From Patiria miniata (taxonomy: Eukaryota; Echinodermata; Asteroidea; Valvatida; Asterinidae), in contig NW_024037062.1 in NCBI RefSeq assembly GCF_015706575.1, forward strand, positions 5,638,811 through 5,702,810: 64,000 bases of DNA, read 5' to 3'. The notes beneath the pieces were generated by a model. The model did no database searches and was not told where the DNA came from. It saw only the letters and a list, made by a program, of their open reading frames with translations. Numbering within the stretch: the first letter of the stretch is position 1; each line of letters starts with the position of its first letter. Shown here piece after piece: positions 1 through 11,900 of the stretch. The position numbers and the translations under genes are program-made.

Positions 1-297
1 CCGAAAATGTTATATTTTGGATTGCTTACTTACATGTACACAGTCCTTCTGATTTGAAAATCACAGGTGTGTGGAAAAAGGCACACCTGCATTTTTCTAG
101 GCGTGTGTTTTTTCTAGGTGTGTGGTTTTCTAGGTGTGTGATCTGTGGTCCAGGGCAATTCAGGCGTGCAATTATTCACACTTCTCGGGAGGCTTTTAGG
201 TGTGCGATGGTGTGGGGGTGTGATCGCACGCCTCAAATCAGAAGGACTGTACTTATGCTATTTCAAAGGTCTGGTTGAGAGGAAACTAACCTACATG

Positions 298-755
298 TAA
301 TGTCTTACCGTTCCCGAGAAAAGACGAAAAAACCTGGTTTACATCGGACATGGCGGACATTTTATGGCATACACACGTCTTTCCTGCCGTGTCCATTCAA
401 TGTACCGTACATGTACATTTACAATACACTGTGTGTGTGTGTCACATACATTGTAATACACACAGCACTAAATCACAAAAAGTGTTGTTTCTTACACGTC
501 CACAGAATGCAATGCGCCGTGCAGCAGGATTCACAGCATTCAACAGCTCAATTTACGAGTCAAAATTTTGACCCACAAAATTTCTTCTCGCATGGTTCTC
601 GCAAGAATCACACAAAAACGCCCAGTTTTTAAAGGATGGCTTCGTGGATTTTTATATCCTACTTTTAAATGCTCTTTCCAAATAACATAATTTTATTTAA
701 TATGCGTTTTGTAGCCCAATTGGGCGCATTTCAGGACGTAATGTCCCTTTAACAC
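298..755 (-). repeat. TTAA-flanked interspersed repeat, end fragment
   Basis: The right end reads TGTCCCTTTAA, an inverted match to TTAAAGGGACACTG at 11794. The body (for example CCGTTCCCGAGAAAAGACG near 308) matches 11794-12188 on the opposite strand. The family is a TTAA-target, piggyBac-like non-autonomous element. It sits to the left of POLR3A exon 2, in the intron that follows that exon on the minus strand. Confidence 0.6.
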
Positions 756-826
756 TAGAAGACTGAGTTACACAAAGATACATGCATGGTATACATACAT
801 GTACACTGATGCTACATTACACTTAC

Positions 827-3800
827 CATGCGATGGTCTAGTACCCCATAGGGGATAGGTGTCCTTGCAGCATTATCTGGCTGGTAGAGGTTCTTGCTGA
901 CTACATGAATGTGTGCTTGCTGACGGATTTGTTCTGGGGACATCAACCCAAAGCAAACCTTGCTTCTGTAAAAATAAAACAAAATGATATATTCTTCAAA
1001 TGAAAGAATGGTCACAGAGTTTGGATAGCTCTCCTAATGTCACTTTGCCCGCATGTCACTACAGCTCACCGTTGCTTCCAGGCATTTTAAATTGTGCCCT
1101 AATAGGAAATAATGTACATTTTATACAAAACAATGCATCACATGTGTGTTTCTACTTGCCCTTAACACACACGCCAACAGGAAACAAAGGACGTCTTTGG
1201 AATTTCGTATTGCTGCTTGGGAGATTCCAAGCAGAATTGTGAAGTAAGCATGTGGGGTGCTGTGGTCCAATGATTACGGTGTTCGACTCGTGTGCTGTGG
1301 TACCGCGGTACATGGGTTCTAATCCTGACCGTGGAAACATGATGTTTGTGCTCTTGAGCAAGGCACTGTACCATTATTGCTTCATCCTTCGGAGGGACAC
1401 AAAGCCATAGGTCGTGTGTCGTGTAATGCATGTTAAAGAACTGAGTAACACTTATCGCTAAGAGAAGGGGTTTGCCCCGGTGTTTCTGGCAGTGGCTGCA
1501 ATATGCGCAACAGCACCTTGTAAACCCTTATAAGGTGCCACAAAGTGGGTCTCATATTTCTTATAATTTTCATTTACCTGTCTTTAATAAAACACACAAT
1601 TTCCAGCGCCTTGAGTACCTAATTGTTGGTAGATACGTGCGCTACATAAGACTCCGGTATTATTATGATGTCTGGTTTCTGTATGTTCTGCGGTTTTTCA
1701 AGCCACGCATGTACAGCTTGCAAGCCAGCATGTACAAATGTAAACGTCATTGGATACAAAAATGTTGGCGTGTGGACGAAGCAATTTGTCAGCAAAACAC
1801 TGGGCCTTGGAAGGCTCAAAATCAGAGCTCTTCATCAATTTGGACGTGGCCATGACTCGACCGGTTAGCGCCATCAAATGCACATGTGTGGTACGTCGCC
1901 TGACTAATGGTTTTCAGGACAGCTCTTTTATTTCCACCGATGCGCATGTGCTGTAAATCGATCTTGTCGCTCAGGCGCGCGAGTTGCGATGCGACGGCTG
2001 TTTCTTGTACAATTGATTCGCCCATACTGTACGGCTGCGCGCTATAATACTATCGGTTGAGAGATTGTACAAGAAACAGCCGTCGCATCGCAACTTGCGT
2101 GCCTGAGTGACAAGATCGATTTACATAAGCGCGACGTCACAGCTTTCATGGCTTTGGGGTCATCACTTCTTACATTCAAAATGGCTGCTATCAACAGATG
2201 ATTTTCGTACGCATATAGGCTCCAGAAAGATTAAAAAATTTCTCGGAAAATTGGATATTATTACACCTAAGCATCCCAGAAGTGAACAGCTGAGACATCA
2301 TAGAATACAACTATATGTAAGAAACTTTGCGTAATATTTTGAGAAACTCCTCAGTTGTGGGCGAGAACCTGGTGTGTGGCCAGAGACACAGCGCAGCAAT
2401 ATCGCGGCCACTAGTGGGGCTACTATACTGTTTCATATTCATGTATTTTCATTTGTGCCTACTTTTGTTCCCTACTGTTCTTGCTGTTCATGTTTATTTG
2501 TTTGTTTTTCTGCGCCTTGGGCATCTAACCAAGATGGATTTGGCGCATTTTAAATGCTCTTTATTATTATTATTATTTATTATTAAAAAAGACTGCTTGA
2601 GACTGCAAGTCATTTTGGAATTGACTGTTAATATTTGCAAAATTCATTTTTGAATGAAACTTGTAAAAATTGGAGGTGTCCTAAACTAGGCCTACATGAT
2701 AACGATTACCATTTTCAGCCTTTAACTATAGTTAGTATAAATTACGTTAAACCACTTGTCTTTGAGTCTGTCCACAGTCCACACTAAATGTTACAACTGC
2801 ACAACATCACAATTAGCTCTCATCTAAATTGGGTTGGAACTCAGGAATTAAAGGGAATATACATCATTTGCTTTTGCTGTAATTTTCAGAAATGGATGGA
2901 ATTGGGGGGTTGGAAATATAAAGCAAATATAGTTACACTAACTTTTTGGAGGTTTTGGGTTCGAAAATGCTATAAAAACCAAGAAAAACGATAATTTTCC
3001 TATAGTCTGGTTCCCTGACTCCATATAAGAAGAAACAGAGCAGTTTACATACTTTGGGGGAATTGTAAGGTCAGGGAACCAGTCTAGCTGGCTCGTACAC
3101 GTTTATAGGTTTGTAATCGATTGCAAACAAGTGCAATGGTCAATTGGGGCTAGTATTTGAAAAAAAGCCAGTTGTTTCCAACGCTGATCGGCCGATCAGC
3201 GTTGGAAATTGATACAAAAATACCACATTTCTTGAAAATGACAGTTTACCAGGTGCCATAATTTTACAGGATGCTTTAGACTGTCATTTACCAACATCCT
3301 GTTAAGGTATTTCGCAAAAACTTGGTAGTTTTATTTTTCGATGTTTGCAAATGTTGTATATTCCCTTTAAGCTTTAATGATGGTAATAGTAGTTGTACAA
3401 TTGTTGAGAGATAGTTTACACAATAAAGGATTTGGTAGTTGGTTGACTCAAAAAGGAGAAATTTGATGAAAATGTCCAGGAAATTGTTTGGGGTCCTGGC
3501 GGGACATGCATTTAACCATGCAAACTCATGTTTTTTTCAGGTCTTATAAACGAGGTGTTATCACAGAGAAAAACAATTCACATGTTGAATTATAGTTAGC
3601 AAAAATATCAAATTAAATATCAAACGATCCCGTTAGCTCGGTGGTCGAGTGGTAAGACATCTGCACTAGAGAGCAGGAGGTCGTGGGTTCGAGTCCCACC
3701 CAAGTGATTTTTTCCAACTTTCACTCGGGAGGCAACACACTGAGTACATTTATGTATACAGTGTTTAAACGTCGGTGAAGGGCAAAACCTATAATTTGAA

Positions 3801-5357
3801 AAATATCAAAGATGAGAAATTTGCAAAATTTTCAAGAATTTTCTTTATTGAAGGTGTTCTTAAATGAGACTTTAGGAATGGCTTATTCAGCTGTCACGTA
3901 TGTCACGGTGTCTGTCCATAAAGTGACAAACGTGATACTGGCTGGTTTATCAACAATAAATTTCACCAAAAATATATAAATCTTGCTGAGAAAACTTCTC
4001 GCCTTTATTCTGTATACCATTTTTGTGGCTTTGTATTTGTTGGGAAACAAAACACAGATTCATTTATGGCGATTCGGCAAGAACGAATTGTAGGCTGAAT
4101 TGTAGGCTGAATCTTTATCGTGGATCGTTTTTTTACTTCGAGGACCTGTGTATTGGTTATTCCAGGCAAGGTTTGGGTGAGTTGCAGTTGCAATTAGTGT
4201 GTAAAATTTTTTTTTTTTTGGGACCTGCCAACGCTGCTGGTTCGAGTGAAAAACTTCCTCCAGCCCTAAATGACCTGATGACAACCCAATGATAAAATTT
4301 AGGGCTGGGTAACTCCAGCTAGGCTTAGGCCATGATGTAGGCCTATATAGTCGTGTTCCCTAATGTGGCGCACTTCGAAGCTTACCCAACTTTCCTCGTG
4401 TAGTGTCGCCAAACCTCTTTGTTGATAAACCTCAAATTCATGCAGTGAAATACTGGTACTTTTACCTTTTTAATGCTTGCTATTTAACCTCTGTGAACAA
4501 TTTCGGTTTCATAAAATTTAATCCGAAATGCAAAAACGGTCGCGTCCGGAAATTGGGCACAAATTGGCGGAGTGTTCCCTAACGTGGCGCACTTGAACAA
4601 ATCTCAGAAAATTCCAAATTAACATTTAAGAATTTCTGTAAACTTGATAAATTCTGATACATCATTATTATCTTTACTTACAAACCCAGCCAGATGTTTG
4701 TCAGAAAATTATTTTCTTATTTTTCGGGGCATTTTCAAAGGGTTCACTTTGCACCTGAAAATAAAATCGGAAAATCACGCCAAAATAATTTTTTCTTTTA
4801 ACTTTGTAACGGGTAAATAAAATCGCGATTTATGAACGGGAGTGTTTAGAACTTAATGAAAATTCACTTTCTGTGAAATTTCAGTTAAAACTTTTGCTCT
4901 AGCTAGACGCTACAGGCGAAAAATAAAAGTGCGCCACGTTAGGGGCCGCGCCACGTTAGGGTACATCAACAATAGTATAGGCCTAATCTATATCGAATCT
5001 ATATCGAAATGCGTAATCAAAATTTTATTTCATTATTTAAAAGTAAAACTAACAATAACATTAAGACAATTACTAACATGTTAATTGTTATGCACGGTTT
5101 GCACAGCACTTTCAGAAAACGTTTAGTTGTGATGGGGCGAAGTGGTTACTGGTAATGGGGTGAAATCGAAATGATGGGGCAAAAGACAACATTTACACGC
5201 TAGCCTGTACAGGCTGTACAGGCGCAGGCTGAGCTGAGCAGGCTGCTCCCTCAATCAATCAATCAATCTTACTTTATTTACCACATAACATATATAATAA
5301 AGTTTGTCCTTACATTTTTTTCGCGACATCCGTCTCTCTGAACTGTTCTTTGACCAT
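827..5357 (-). CDS. POLR3A: RNA polymerase III largest subunit (RPC1), N-terminal exons 1-2, partial
   Basis: The largest subunit of nuclear RNA polymerase III makes tRNA, 5S rRNA and other small RNAs. Two coding exons are visible on the minus strand. Exon 1 is 5357-5314 and encodes [14 protein letters not shown] plus two bases, followed by a GTAAGG donor. Exon 2 is 965-827, with a TTTTTACAG acceptor and a GTAAGT donor. The split codon AT+A gives Ile. Exon 2 then reads [20 protein letters not shown] and ends in YGVLDHRM, matching the conserved RPC1 start around SPEE-RQQAHI-VVSKNLY and YGVLDHRM. The intron (966-5313) is about 4.3 kb and full of repeats. Only about 61 of the roughly 1,390 residues usual for the family are here; the clamp and catalytic regions lie beyond the left edge. 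The start codon is fixed by agreement with the family N-terminus. Its 5' end faces TFAM. Confidence 0.9.
1254..1445 (+). repeat. tRNA-derived SINE with V/Deu-like core
   Basis: A box-like TGGTCCAATGATTACG and B box-like GGTTCTAATCC are followed by CTTGAGCAAGGCACTGTACC, the conserved core word of many deuterostome SINEs. The copy at 9390-9610 shows the same order. Confidence 0.6.
1952..2125. repeat. Near-perfect 61-bp inverted repeat (foldback)
   Basis: Arms at 1952-2012 and 2065-2125 match at 58 of 61 positions in inverted orientation, separated by a 52-bp loop. The arms are CG-rich. They may be the ends of a short foldback element or an active hairpin locus; no coding potential was seen. 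Confidence 0.85.
2848..3370 (+). mobile_element. TTAA MITE with palindromic centre, copy 1
   Basis: Bounded by TTAA on both sides, with terminal inverted repeats AGGGAATATACAWCATTTGC. The middle holds a perfect palindrome (TTTCCAACGCTGATCGG and its complement, 3177-3210). Related copies are at 7204-7745 (opposite orientation) and 28624-29151. TTAA targeting suggests mobilisation by a piggyBac-type transposase. Confidence 0.8.
3628..3795 (+). repeat. tRNA-derived SINE, family 2
   Basis: A box TGGTCGAGTGG and B box GGTTCGAGTCC are spaced as in a tRNA gene, followed by a non-tRNA body ending GTCGGTGAAGGGCAAAACCT. The same unit recurs at 18990-19147. A real tRNA gene is unlikely because the 5' acceptor arm does not pair with the 3' side. 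Confidence 0.65.
4356..4963. mobile_element. MITE with CCCTAAYGTGGCGC termini
   Basis: The left end TTCCCTAATGTGGCGCACTT is matched in inverted form at the right, where it occurs twice in a row (GTGCGCCACGTTAGGGG, then GCGCCACGTTAGGG). Another copy of the terminal word lies inside at about 4572. The double end suggests a nested insertion or partial duplication of the terminus. It lies in POLR3A intron 1. Confidence 0.6.
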
Positions 5358-5653
5358 CTTGTTAGTCTTTTATTTAACCTGACGAAATAAAATGAAAAAG
5401 TTATCTCGTCGTACTCGTACTACACTAGTCGTAGTACTCGCGCAGTGTACTGCTTACCTGACCGTACCGGACCACATGCATACAAAAGCGCCCTCATTCG
5501 ATGAAGTATTTTTTTCTTCGGATCTTGCAAGTTGCATGCAAATGCATATGTATATGCAACCCTGCCTTACTTTCGCGCGCTTGCACATGTAGGCAACGTA
5601 TGTCGCGTGTTATGTACGCTGGCTTTCAATGTTCCTCAATTGGCACCTTCAAA
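5358..5653. promoter_or_regulatory. Putative bidirectional promoter between POLR3A and TFAM
   Basis: Only 296 bp separate the POLR3A ATG (minus, 5357) from the TFAM ATG (plus, 5654). Both 5'UTRs and any core promoters must fit here unless untranslated exons lie further away. I see no convincing TATA box. An octamer-like ATGCAAAT at 5536-5543 sits in a purine/pyrimidine-alternating stretch (5530-5560), and CG-containing words occur around 5400-5450 and 5575-5605. Shared promoter function is inferred from geometry only. Confidence 0.55.
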
Positions 5654-5875
5654 ATGGCAGCTTTCTGGCCAACGACACGTGTGATGCTCCAATGTTGCAG
5701 AATGGGTCGAATATTTGGCGGGTTCATCAACAATAAAGGCACGAGGTATATAATCGACAACAGCACTGTCAGTCATGTCAGTGACAGTGTCACGATGCTC
5801 ACCGCGTGACGCGGAGCGGCGATGCAGAAATCGAGTCGCCTGGTGGTCAGGTGGATGAAGCATGGAGAAATAAAA

Positions 5876-5919
<44 letters not shown>

Positions 5920-8900
5920 GGAGGTGGGGGGTAGCCAATTGTGGTTCAATTACTGGACTTTCTCCGGAGGAAGTCCAGCATTCCTGCTCCGTGGTAGTCT
6001 GACCGAAAAAAGTAGAGTTGGGTTTTGGAGCGGCCACTGTTATTTTACCATAAAATATAAGAGTTGAATCGATCCCGATGATGCAAAAAAAAAAAAAAAA
6101 AAATGAAAACGGTCCCATTTCCGTACCGAAGCTACAGTTAGGGTTTTAACATTTTAACGTGCATGCGAAGTTTGCGAAGCGTTGTTAGCATGACGTCAGA
6201 GGCCTCGTGATTGGCCTGTCTGACGCTGCCCACGATATGCACTATAAAGACAGTGTCTGTTGTCGGTTTCCAAACCAAAAGACTCTGATTATGCCAACAA
6301 CGCTTTGCGTGCACGTTAAAACGTGTTTTCATCATTTTTTTCGCACCATCGGGATCAATTCAACCCTTTTATATTAAGCGAACAGAGCGTTAGTATGTCA
6401 AGAAGCACTTGGCATACATGTAGTCTTCGGGTAAAATATACAGTGGCCGCTCTAAAACTCAACTACTCTACCCCCCCCCCCCCCAAAAAAAAACTGTTCA
6501 AAATTACAAAAAATGTTTCATTAGAATTGAGAGAAGTCAGATGTAGGTTGAAAAGGTCTTACATGATCACCAGTATTTGAGCCACAAATAAGGGGCAGAC
6601 CAGCCACGTGCTTCGGCATTTACGCAGTATAATGCGCAGTTGCAGGTCTCCTACAGAGATGGCCGTCATTGAGCGAGCCCTATAGACCAATCCACTATAT
6701 GAGAATAGAACGATCCATTATATAACAATAGACCAATCCATTATTTGAGAATAGACCGATCCGATCCATTGTATGATAATAGACCGATCCACTATATGAG
6801 AATAGAGCGATCCATTATATGACAATAGACCGATGCATTATATGACAAAAGACCAATCCATTGTTTGAGAATAGATCGAGCCATTGTGTGATAATAGTAT
6901 GACAATAGACCTATCCATTATATGAGAATAGACCAATCCATTATATGACAGTAGACCGATTCATTATGCCCGCCCACTTTGCACATTGGGCAACAGTGCG
7001 TGCAGCTCTTTGAATCACAAATTCCCATACATGTAGACAGCCACATTCTTCCCCCTTCACTTTGTGTCCAAAAGGCTAAAACTTTTTCTAGTGGTTTCAA
7101 AAGCAGTGAATTTAAAGTTTGGATATAATGGTACAGTTACCGTGCATGGTGGCACATGGTGTCACAAACATCAACATGTGCCGGACTCAACATCAACTAC
7201 AACTTAAAGGGAAAATACAACATTTGCAAACATCGAAAAATAAAACTACCCAGTTGTTACGAAATACCTTACTAGGATGTTGGTAAATGACAGTCTAAAG
7301 CATCCTGTAAAATTAGGGCACCTGGTGTGAAGTCATTTTCAAGAAAAATGGTACTTTTGTATACATTTCCAACTGTGGTCGGCCGACCACCGTTGAAAAA
7401 ACCTAACTTTTTTTCAACTACTGCTCCGTATTTACCATTGCTTTTTTTTTTTTCCAAATGTTGTTTGCTATTGGTTCGATGTTCATGAATGGGTGCAGGC
7501 CAGCTAGACTGGTTCCCTTACCTTACAATTTTCCAGCATTTTTGATCCATTTCATCTTAAGTGGAGTCAGGGAACCAGACTACTTGAACATTTTTGTTTT
7601 TCTTGGTTTTTCCAGAATTTTCGAATGCAAAACTTCAAACATGTCAGTGTAACAATATTTGATCTATTATACTAACCCCCCATTCCCCCCAAATAGTTTG
7701 TTTCTGAAAATTACAGCAAAGGCCAATGATGTACGTTCCCTTTAACAGGCCCTTTGATCAAAGGAAATGAATAGAAAAACATTGTACATGTACATGTACA
7801 TGTTTGAGAATTTTGTGTTAGAAATAGTTTGAAGGAGGATGCCTTGATTGATGATATTCTTGTCATTTACAGAGTCAACTGGAGATGCTTGGTATCAGCA
7901 GCAGATATACCACAGAGGCCCAAGAGACCATCAGGGACATTCATGATATTCAGTCTGGAGAAACGCCAGCAAGTCATCAAAGAAAATCCAAGTAAATGTG
8001 TTGAAATTGTTGATTTCTCATCATATTGGATACCATATACCCGCTCTTAAATTTGAGTCTTACTGCACCACACGAGGCCCATGAGTTTCGTGAAGTACAC
8101 ACATAGTGTAAACACATACCACACGATTCTGCAAATGTTCTTCATGGCAGATGACATGGGCATGGCCATCACCTCCCGGTTGGGGCATTGGATCAATTCC
8201 CCAGATTTCGTCCTGATCCTCAGCATTATGGTTGTGGAAAAACAAGTTGTGAATAACGACAAGAGAACATCCAAGCCACACAAATATCCATGTTAAATTT
8301 AAATGAAACAATGTGGGCGTAGCCTGCAGTGTGCATTTTATATGGCCCTAAGATTGTTTTATCACCTACATGTAGTATCCAATGATGTCTATCCCGCCTT
8401 CTGCTTTTCGCATCATTTTGTTACATCCAGCATAGTTTATTGAATGCCACATGCCCCAGGTTGTCGACACAGATTTATGCCACTGACATGATAGATGCAG
8501 TGATGCATCGCTTTCCACTGCTGTGACCCATGTTCAATTCCAGTCCAGGACTATGTGGTTTGGGTTGTCAGTCTTTACTTGATTCTGTTGGTTTTCTCTG
8601 GAATGTCATGCTTTCAAGGCCTTTTTCTTCTCACATCTAAGCACTGCAATTTCTTTCCGCATCTACTACCAGAGATCTCACTTGTCGCGATTAGTTGGGA
8701 TACTTTCTTTGACCATTCCAACCGAACGCTGAATAAATAAGTAATTACAAGGAACTTGGCACCTTATTATACTACAGGTTACAAAAAGGCTACCGTCATG
8801 TACATGTACAAGTCATATTACACTTAGCAAGAGCAGCTTTTCATCACTTTAATTCCTAGAAATTGTCTTATCAGTACTTGTAGTAACACAATTTTGAATA

Positions 8901-11900
8901 TAGGTTTTTTTATGTTCTTTAATTATAGGTATGAATATTCCAGAGATAGCTAAGGTGGTTGGCAAAATGTGGAGAGAGCTCTCTGAAGATGAAAAAGAGG
9001 TATGAATGATTCCAGGCCTACTCATCTGCCAAGACTAAGGATGTAATAACCTCATATAAAGAAAGTGTCAAACTGGGCTTCTTTGTAAAATGACAGAAAT
9101 CTTGCTCAAACTGAAGATATAGGACTGGTATCAATACCTCATAAAAGTATTTCGCCTGAAATGGTATTGTTTGGAAGAAAAATAAAATTGAAGGTGGTTT
9201 CAAAATAAGGTGAGTGTAGACACACTTTTGTTAACGTGCGTTATCAATGGAAACCAGTAATGAGACCCCAAAAAGTCTGCAGATGTTTTCTCTGTTTTCT
9301 CACAATGTATAATATCCACTGAGCTGAAAGTTTCAAAGGTTTTAGCAACATACTTAAGATTTTGAGCACTTTTGTTAACTCAAACAAAAGTGTGAAGTGC
9401 TGTGGCCTTGCGGTGTGGAGCATTGAATTTGTGGTCTGCAGGTAATTCTGCAGGTTGTGGGTTCGAGTCCAGCCTGTGGCTATGGTGCATGTGCCCTTGA
9501 GCAAGGCACTTTGTCACTCATTGCTTCTCTCCACCCAGGAGTAAATGGGTACCTGTGAGAGCAGAGATGGTTATTGTGTTTGATTTTAGCTGCTTTGCGC
9601 TGAAATGGCAGCATGGAGCTGTATACTCCCCAAGGGTCTGAGATCAGATGATATTTGGAATGTTTCATTGGCCCAGTGATCAGGGGTAATAATAATGTAA
9701 CGCTTGTTGATCTGAGTTAAAAGCATTACATAAGTATCCATATTTACAATGTATTATTATTAAAAAATATCAACTGATCCTATGTACCTTAAGAAAAAAC
9801 ACCAGATCAAAATACAATTTTGTGGTGAACAACTGGGCAGCTAGTTGAGTCAAGCACTTTCTCTCACCCTTGGTTTGTAAAGTGGTAGTTACAAGTTAAT
9901 TTATCAGCTTTGTGTGTAAAAAACAACTGGTTTATATTCCAGGCAATATGAATTAGTAGTAGATTCTCCACAGTGGAAAAAACTGAATGCATTTGCTCTA
10001 GTGGAAAAAATCAAAGATAGATATCATAGATTGTTTTATTTGCTACATATTTTGATTTGCTTGATCGAATTGAAGCTGATGTTGATTTATTGAAACATTA
10101 TCTGCAGTCTTACCGGTCTCAGTCAAGACAGAATATGGAGGACTACATGGAAGAAATGGAAACCTTCAAAGCGAGTTTAACTGAGGAGGAAGAGAGGATG
10201 CTTGAGGAGCAAACACAACAGGCAAAGAGCAACAAGGCAAAGAGAAAACATAAACAGGTACATGATACAATTGTCTGCTGTCATAAAATGCCATGGATTA
10301 CATCACAAGAATGCGAATTTGTCATTGGTTGTTGATAAAATGTGCACCTTTGTTATATGTGCAAATGTTTGCGATTACACGTGTATGTCCTTGGGTATAA
10401 CGCCTAAGATGTGCCCAGGGTCTATTCTAGTTGTGTTGTAAAAGGCAGTGGGGACGAAATAAAATGTTTAAAGGTCTTTGAGAACGATGAAAAGTGATGT
10501 TCCTGGGTAACATGAGGTGATGTAGTCTGCATACTCCAGGTCAACATAAATGAATTTATGCACTATAAATATGTGTAGCCAGGGCATGAAGGGTGTCATT
10601 TCAACAGTTCTTTCACAATGTAATATCATTGTATTACATACTGTACTTGTATCTAGCCTGAGTATTCAGGGATGCTCCTCCCGGTTACATGGACTTCTTG
10701 CATATAAACTCACTCAATGTGAAACACACTGAACGCTAGGTAGACTCTTGAACTGAACACCATAGGTCTCTCTCAAATGACGTCATTTCCTACAGATCAG
10801 CCACGTGCATCGGCATTTTGAGCATCAAAACGCGCATCGGCTTGCATAACGCGCATCGGCTGCGTCGTATTTCGAACACGTTTAGAGCAACCAGCGCGCG
10901 TGTTTGGAACATTTTCAACACTGCGTAATGCGTGCTTGATTGCTTATACGCAGTTGCAGTTCTCCTACAGAGATGGCCATCTTTGAGAGACCTATTGATG
11001 CCACAGAAGTTACAGGTTTCTGCCCATTCAGATATACATTGGTAGTGCATAGTTCAAGCAGTATGCATGGGAAGAAGTGCGTTCGTGTGGTGTGTTTAGC
11101 ACATGGAACTTTGTTAAGTAGTCCAATGGTGCCAGCTCATTCAATCCAATGAAGCTCAGTTATCCTCCTTTGTGTGCCTTACTTCAGGAGTTGAGGAAGC
11201 TTGAGAAACCGAAGCGTCCGTTGACGGCTTACAGTGTCTTCTTACAGTCCAAACTTAAGAATGCCTCTGGGAGTGTCACGGTAAGATTTTATCAGTCTGT
11301 AATCGTAAAGTCAAGGGATTTATATTGTATCTGCTTTGAGTCCTTGAACTTAATTTTTGAACTCAACTAAATACTTCAAAAAAAGGAAAAGAGAGTTGAA
11401 TTGTCTTAACCCTGAACGTCAAATGCCGTTTTTGCAAGAACCCTTCTGAATCGGCCCAAATCCTTAAGAACTCACGTTTCTTAATTGGTGTTAGTGTATT
11501 TTGGAAGCAAAAGAGTTCTTGATTAGCAGTGTGGAAATGCCCCATTACCTTGATTAACAACATGGCGCCATTATCCTGAAAGTGCTTATTAAAATGCTGG
11601 ACAGCATAAATGAATCATGTACGAAGTCCATTAAAGGTTTCAAATTTCAGTTGACGTGTGAGAGTGCATTTTGTTCAATCTATTTTTTGTAGGGTAAAAT
11701 GGCGGCTGTCAGCAAGGAATGGAAAGAAATGTCTGAGGAAGAGAAAACAGTAAGTCATATCGGTTGTCGGTTTCGGTAAAATGCTTGGCTTCATTAAAGG
11801 GACACTGGGCTACTAAACGCGCTTTGAACGAAATGCTGTTGATTGAAAAGAACATTTAAAATAGGATATAAACAGCCACACAACTGTCCTTTCAAAACTG

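Noticed and set aside
2149..2200. Short [17 protein letters not shown] frame as an alternative TFAM or POLR3A first exon
   Set aside because: It stops after 17 codons with no suitable donor, and better-matching first exons with correct phase were found at 5654 (TFAM) and 5357 (POLR3A).
3633..3707. A functional tRNA gene
   Set aside because: A and B boxes are present but the acceptor stem does not pair, and a second copy with the same non-tRNA tail exists at 18990, which fits a SINE.
5822..6118. Poly-Gly or poly-Pro open frames across the G-run
   Set aside because: They arise from the 42-G homopolymer in TFAM intron 1.
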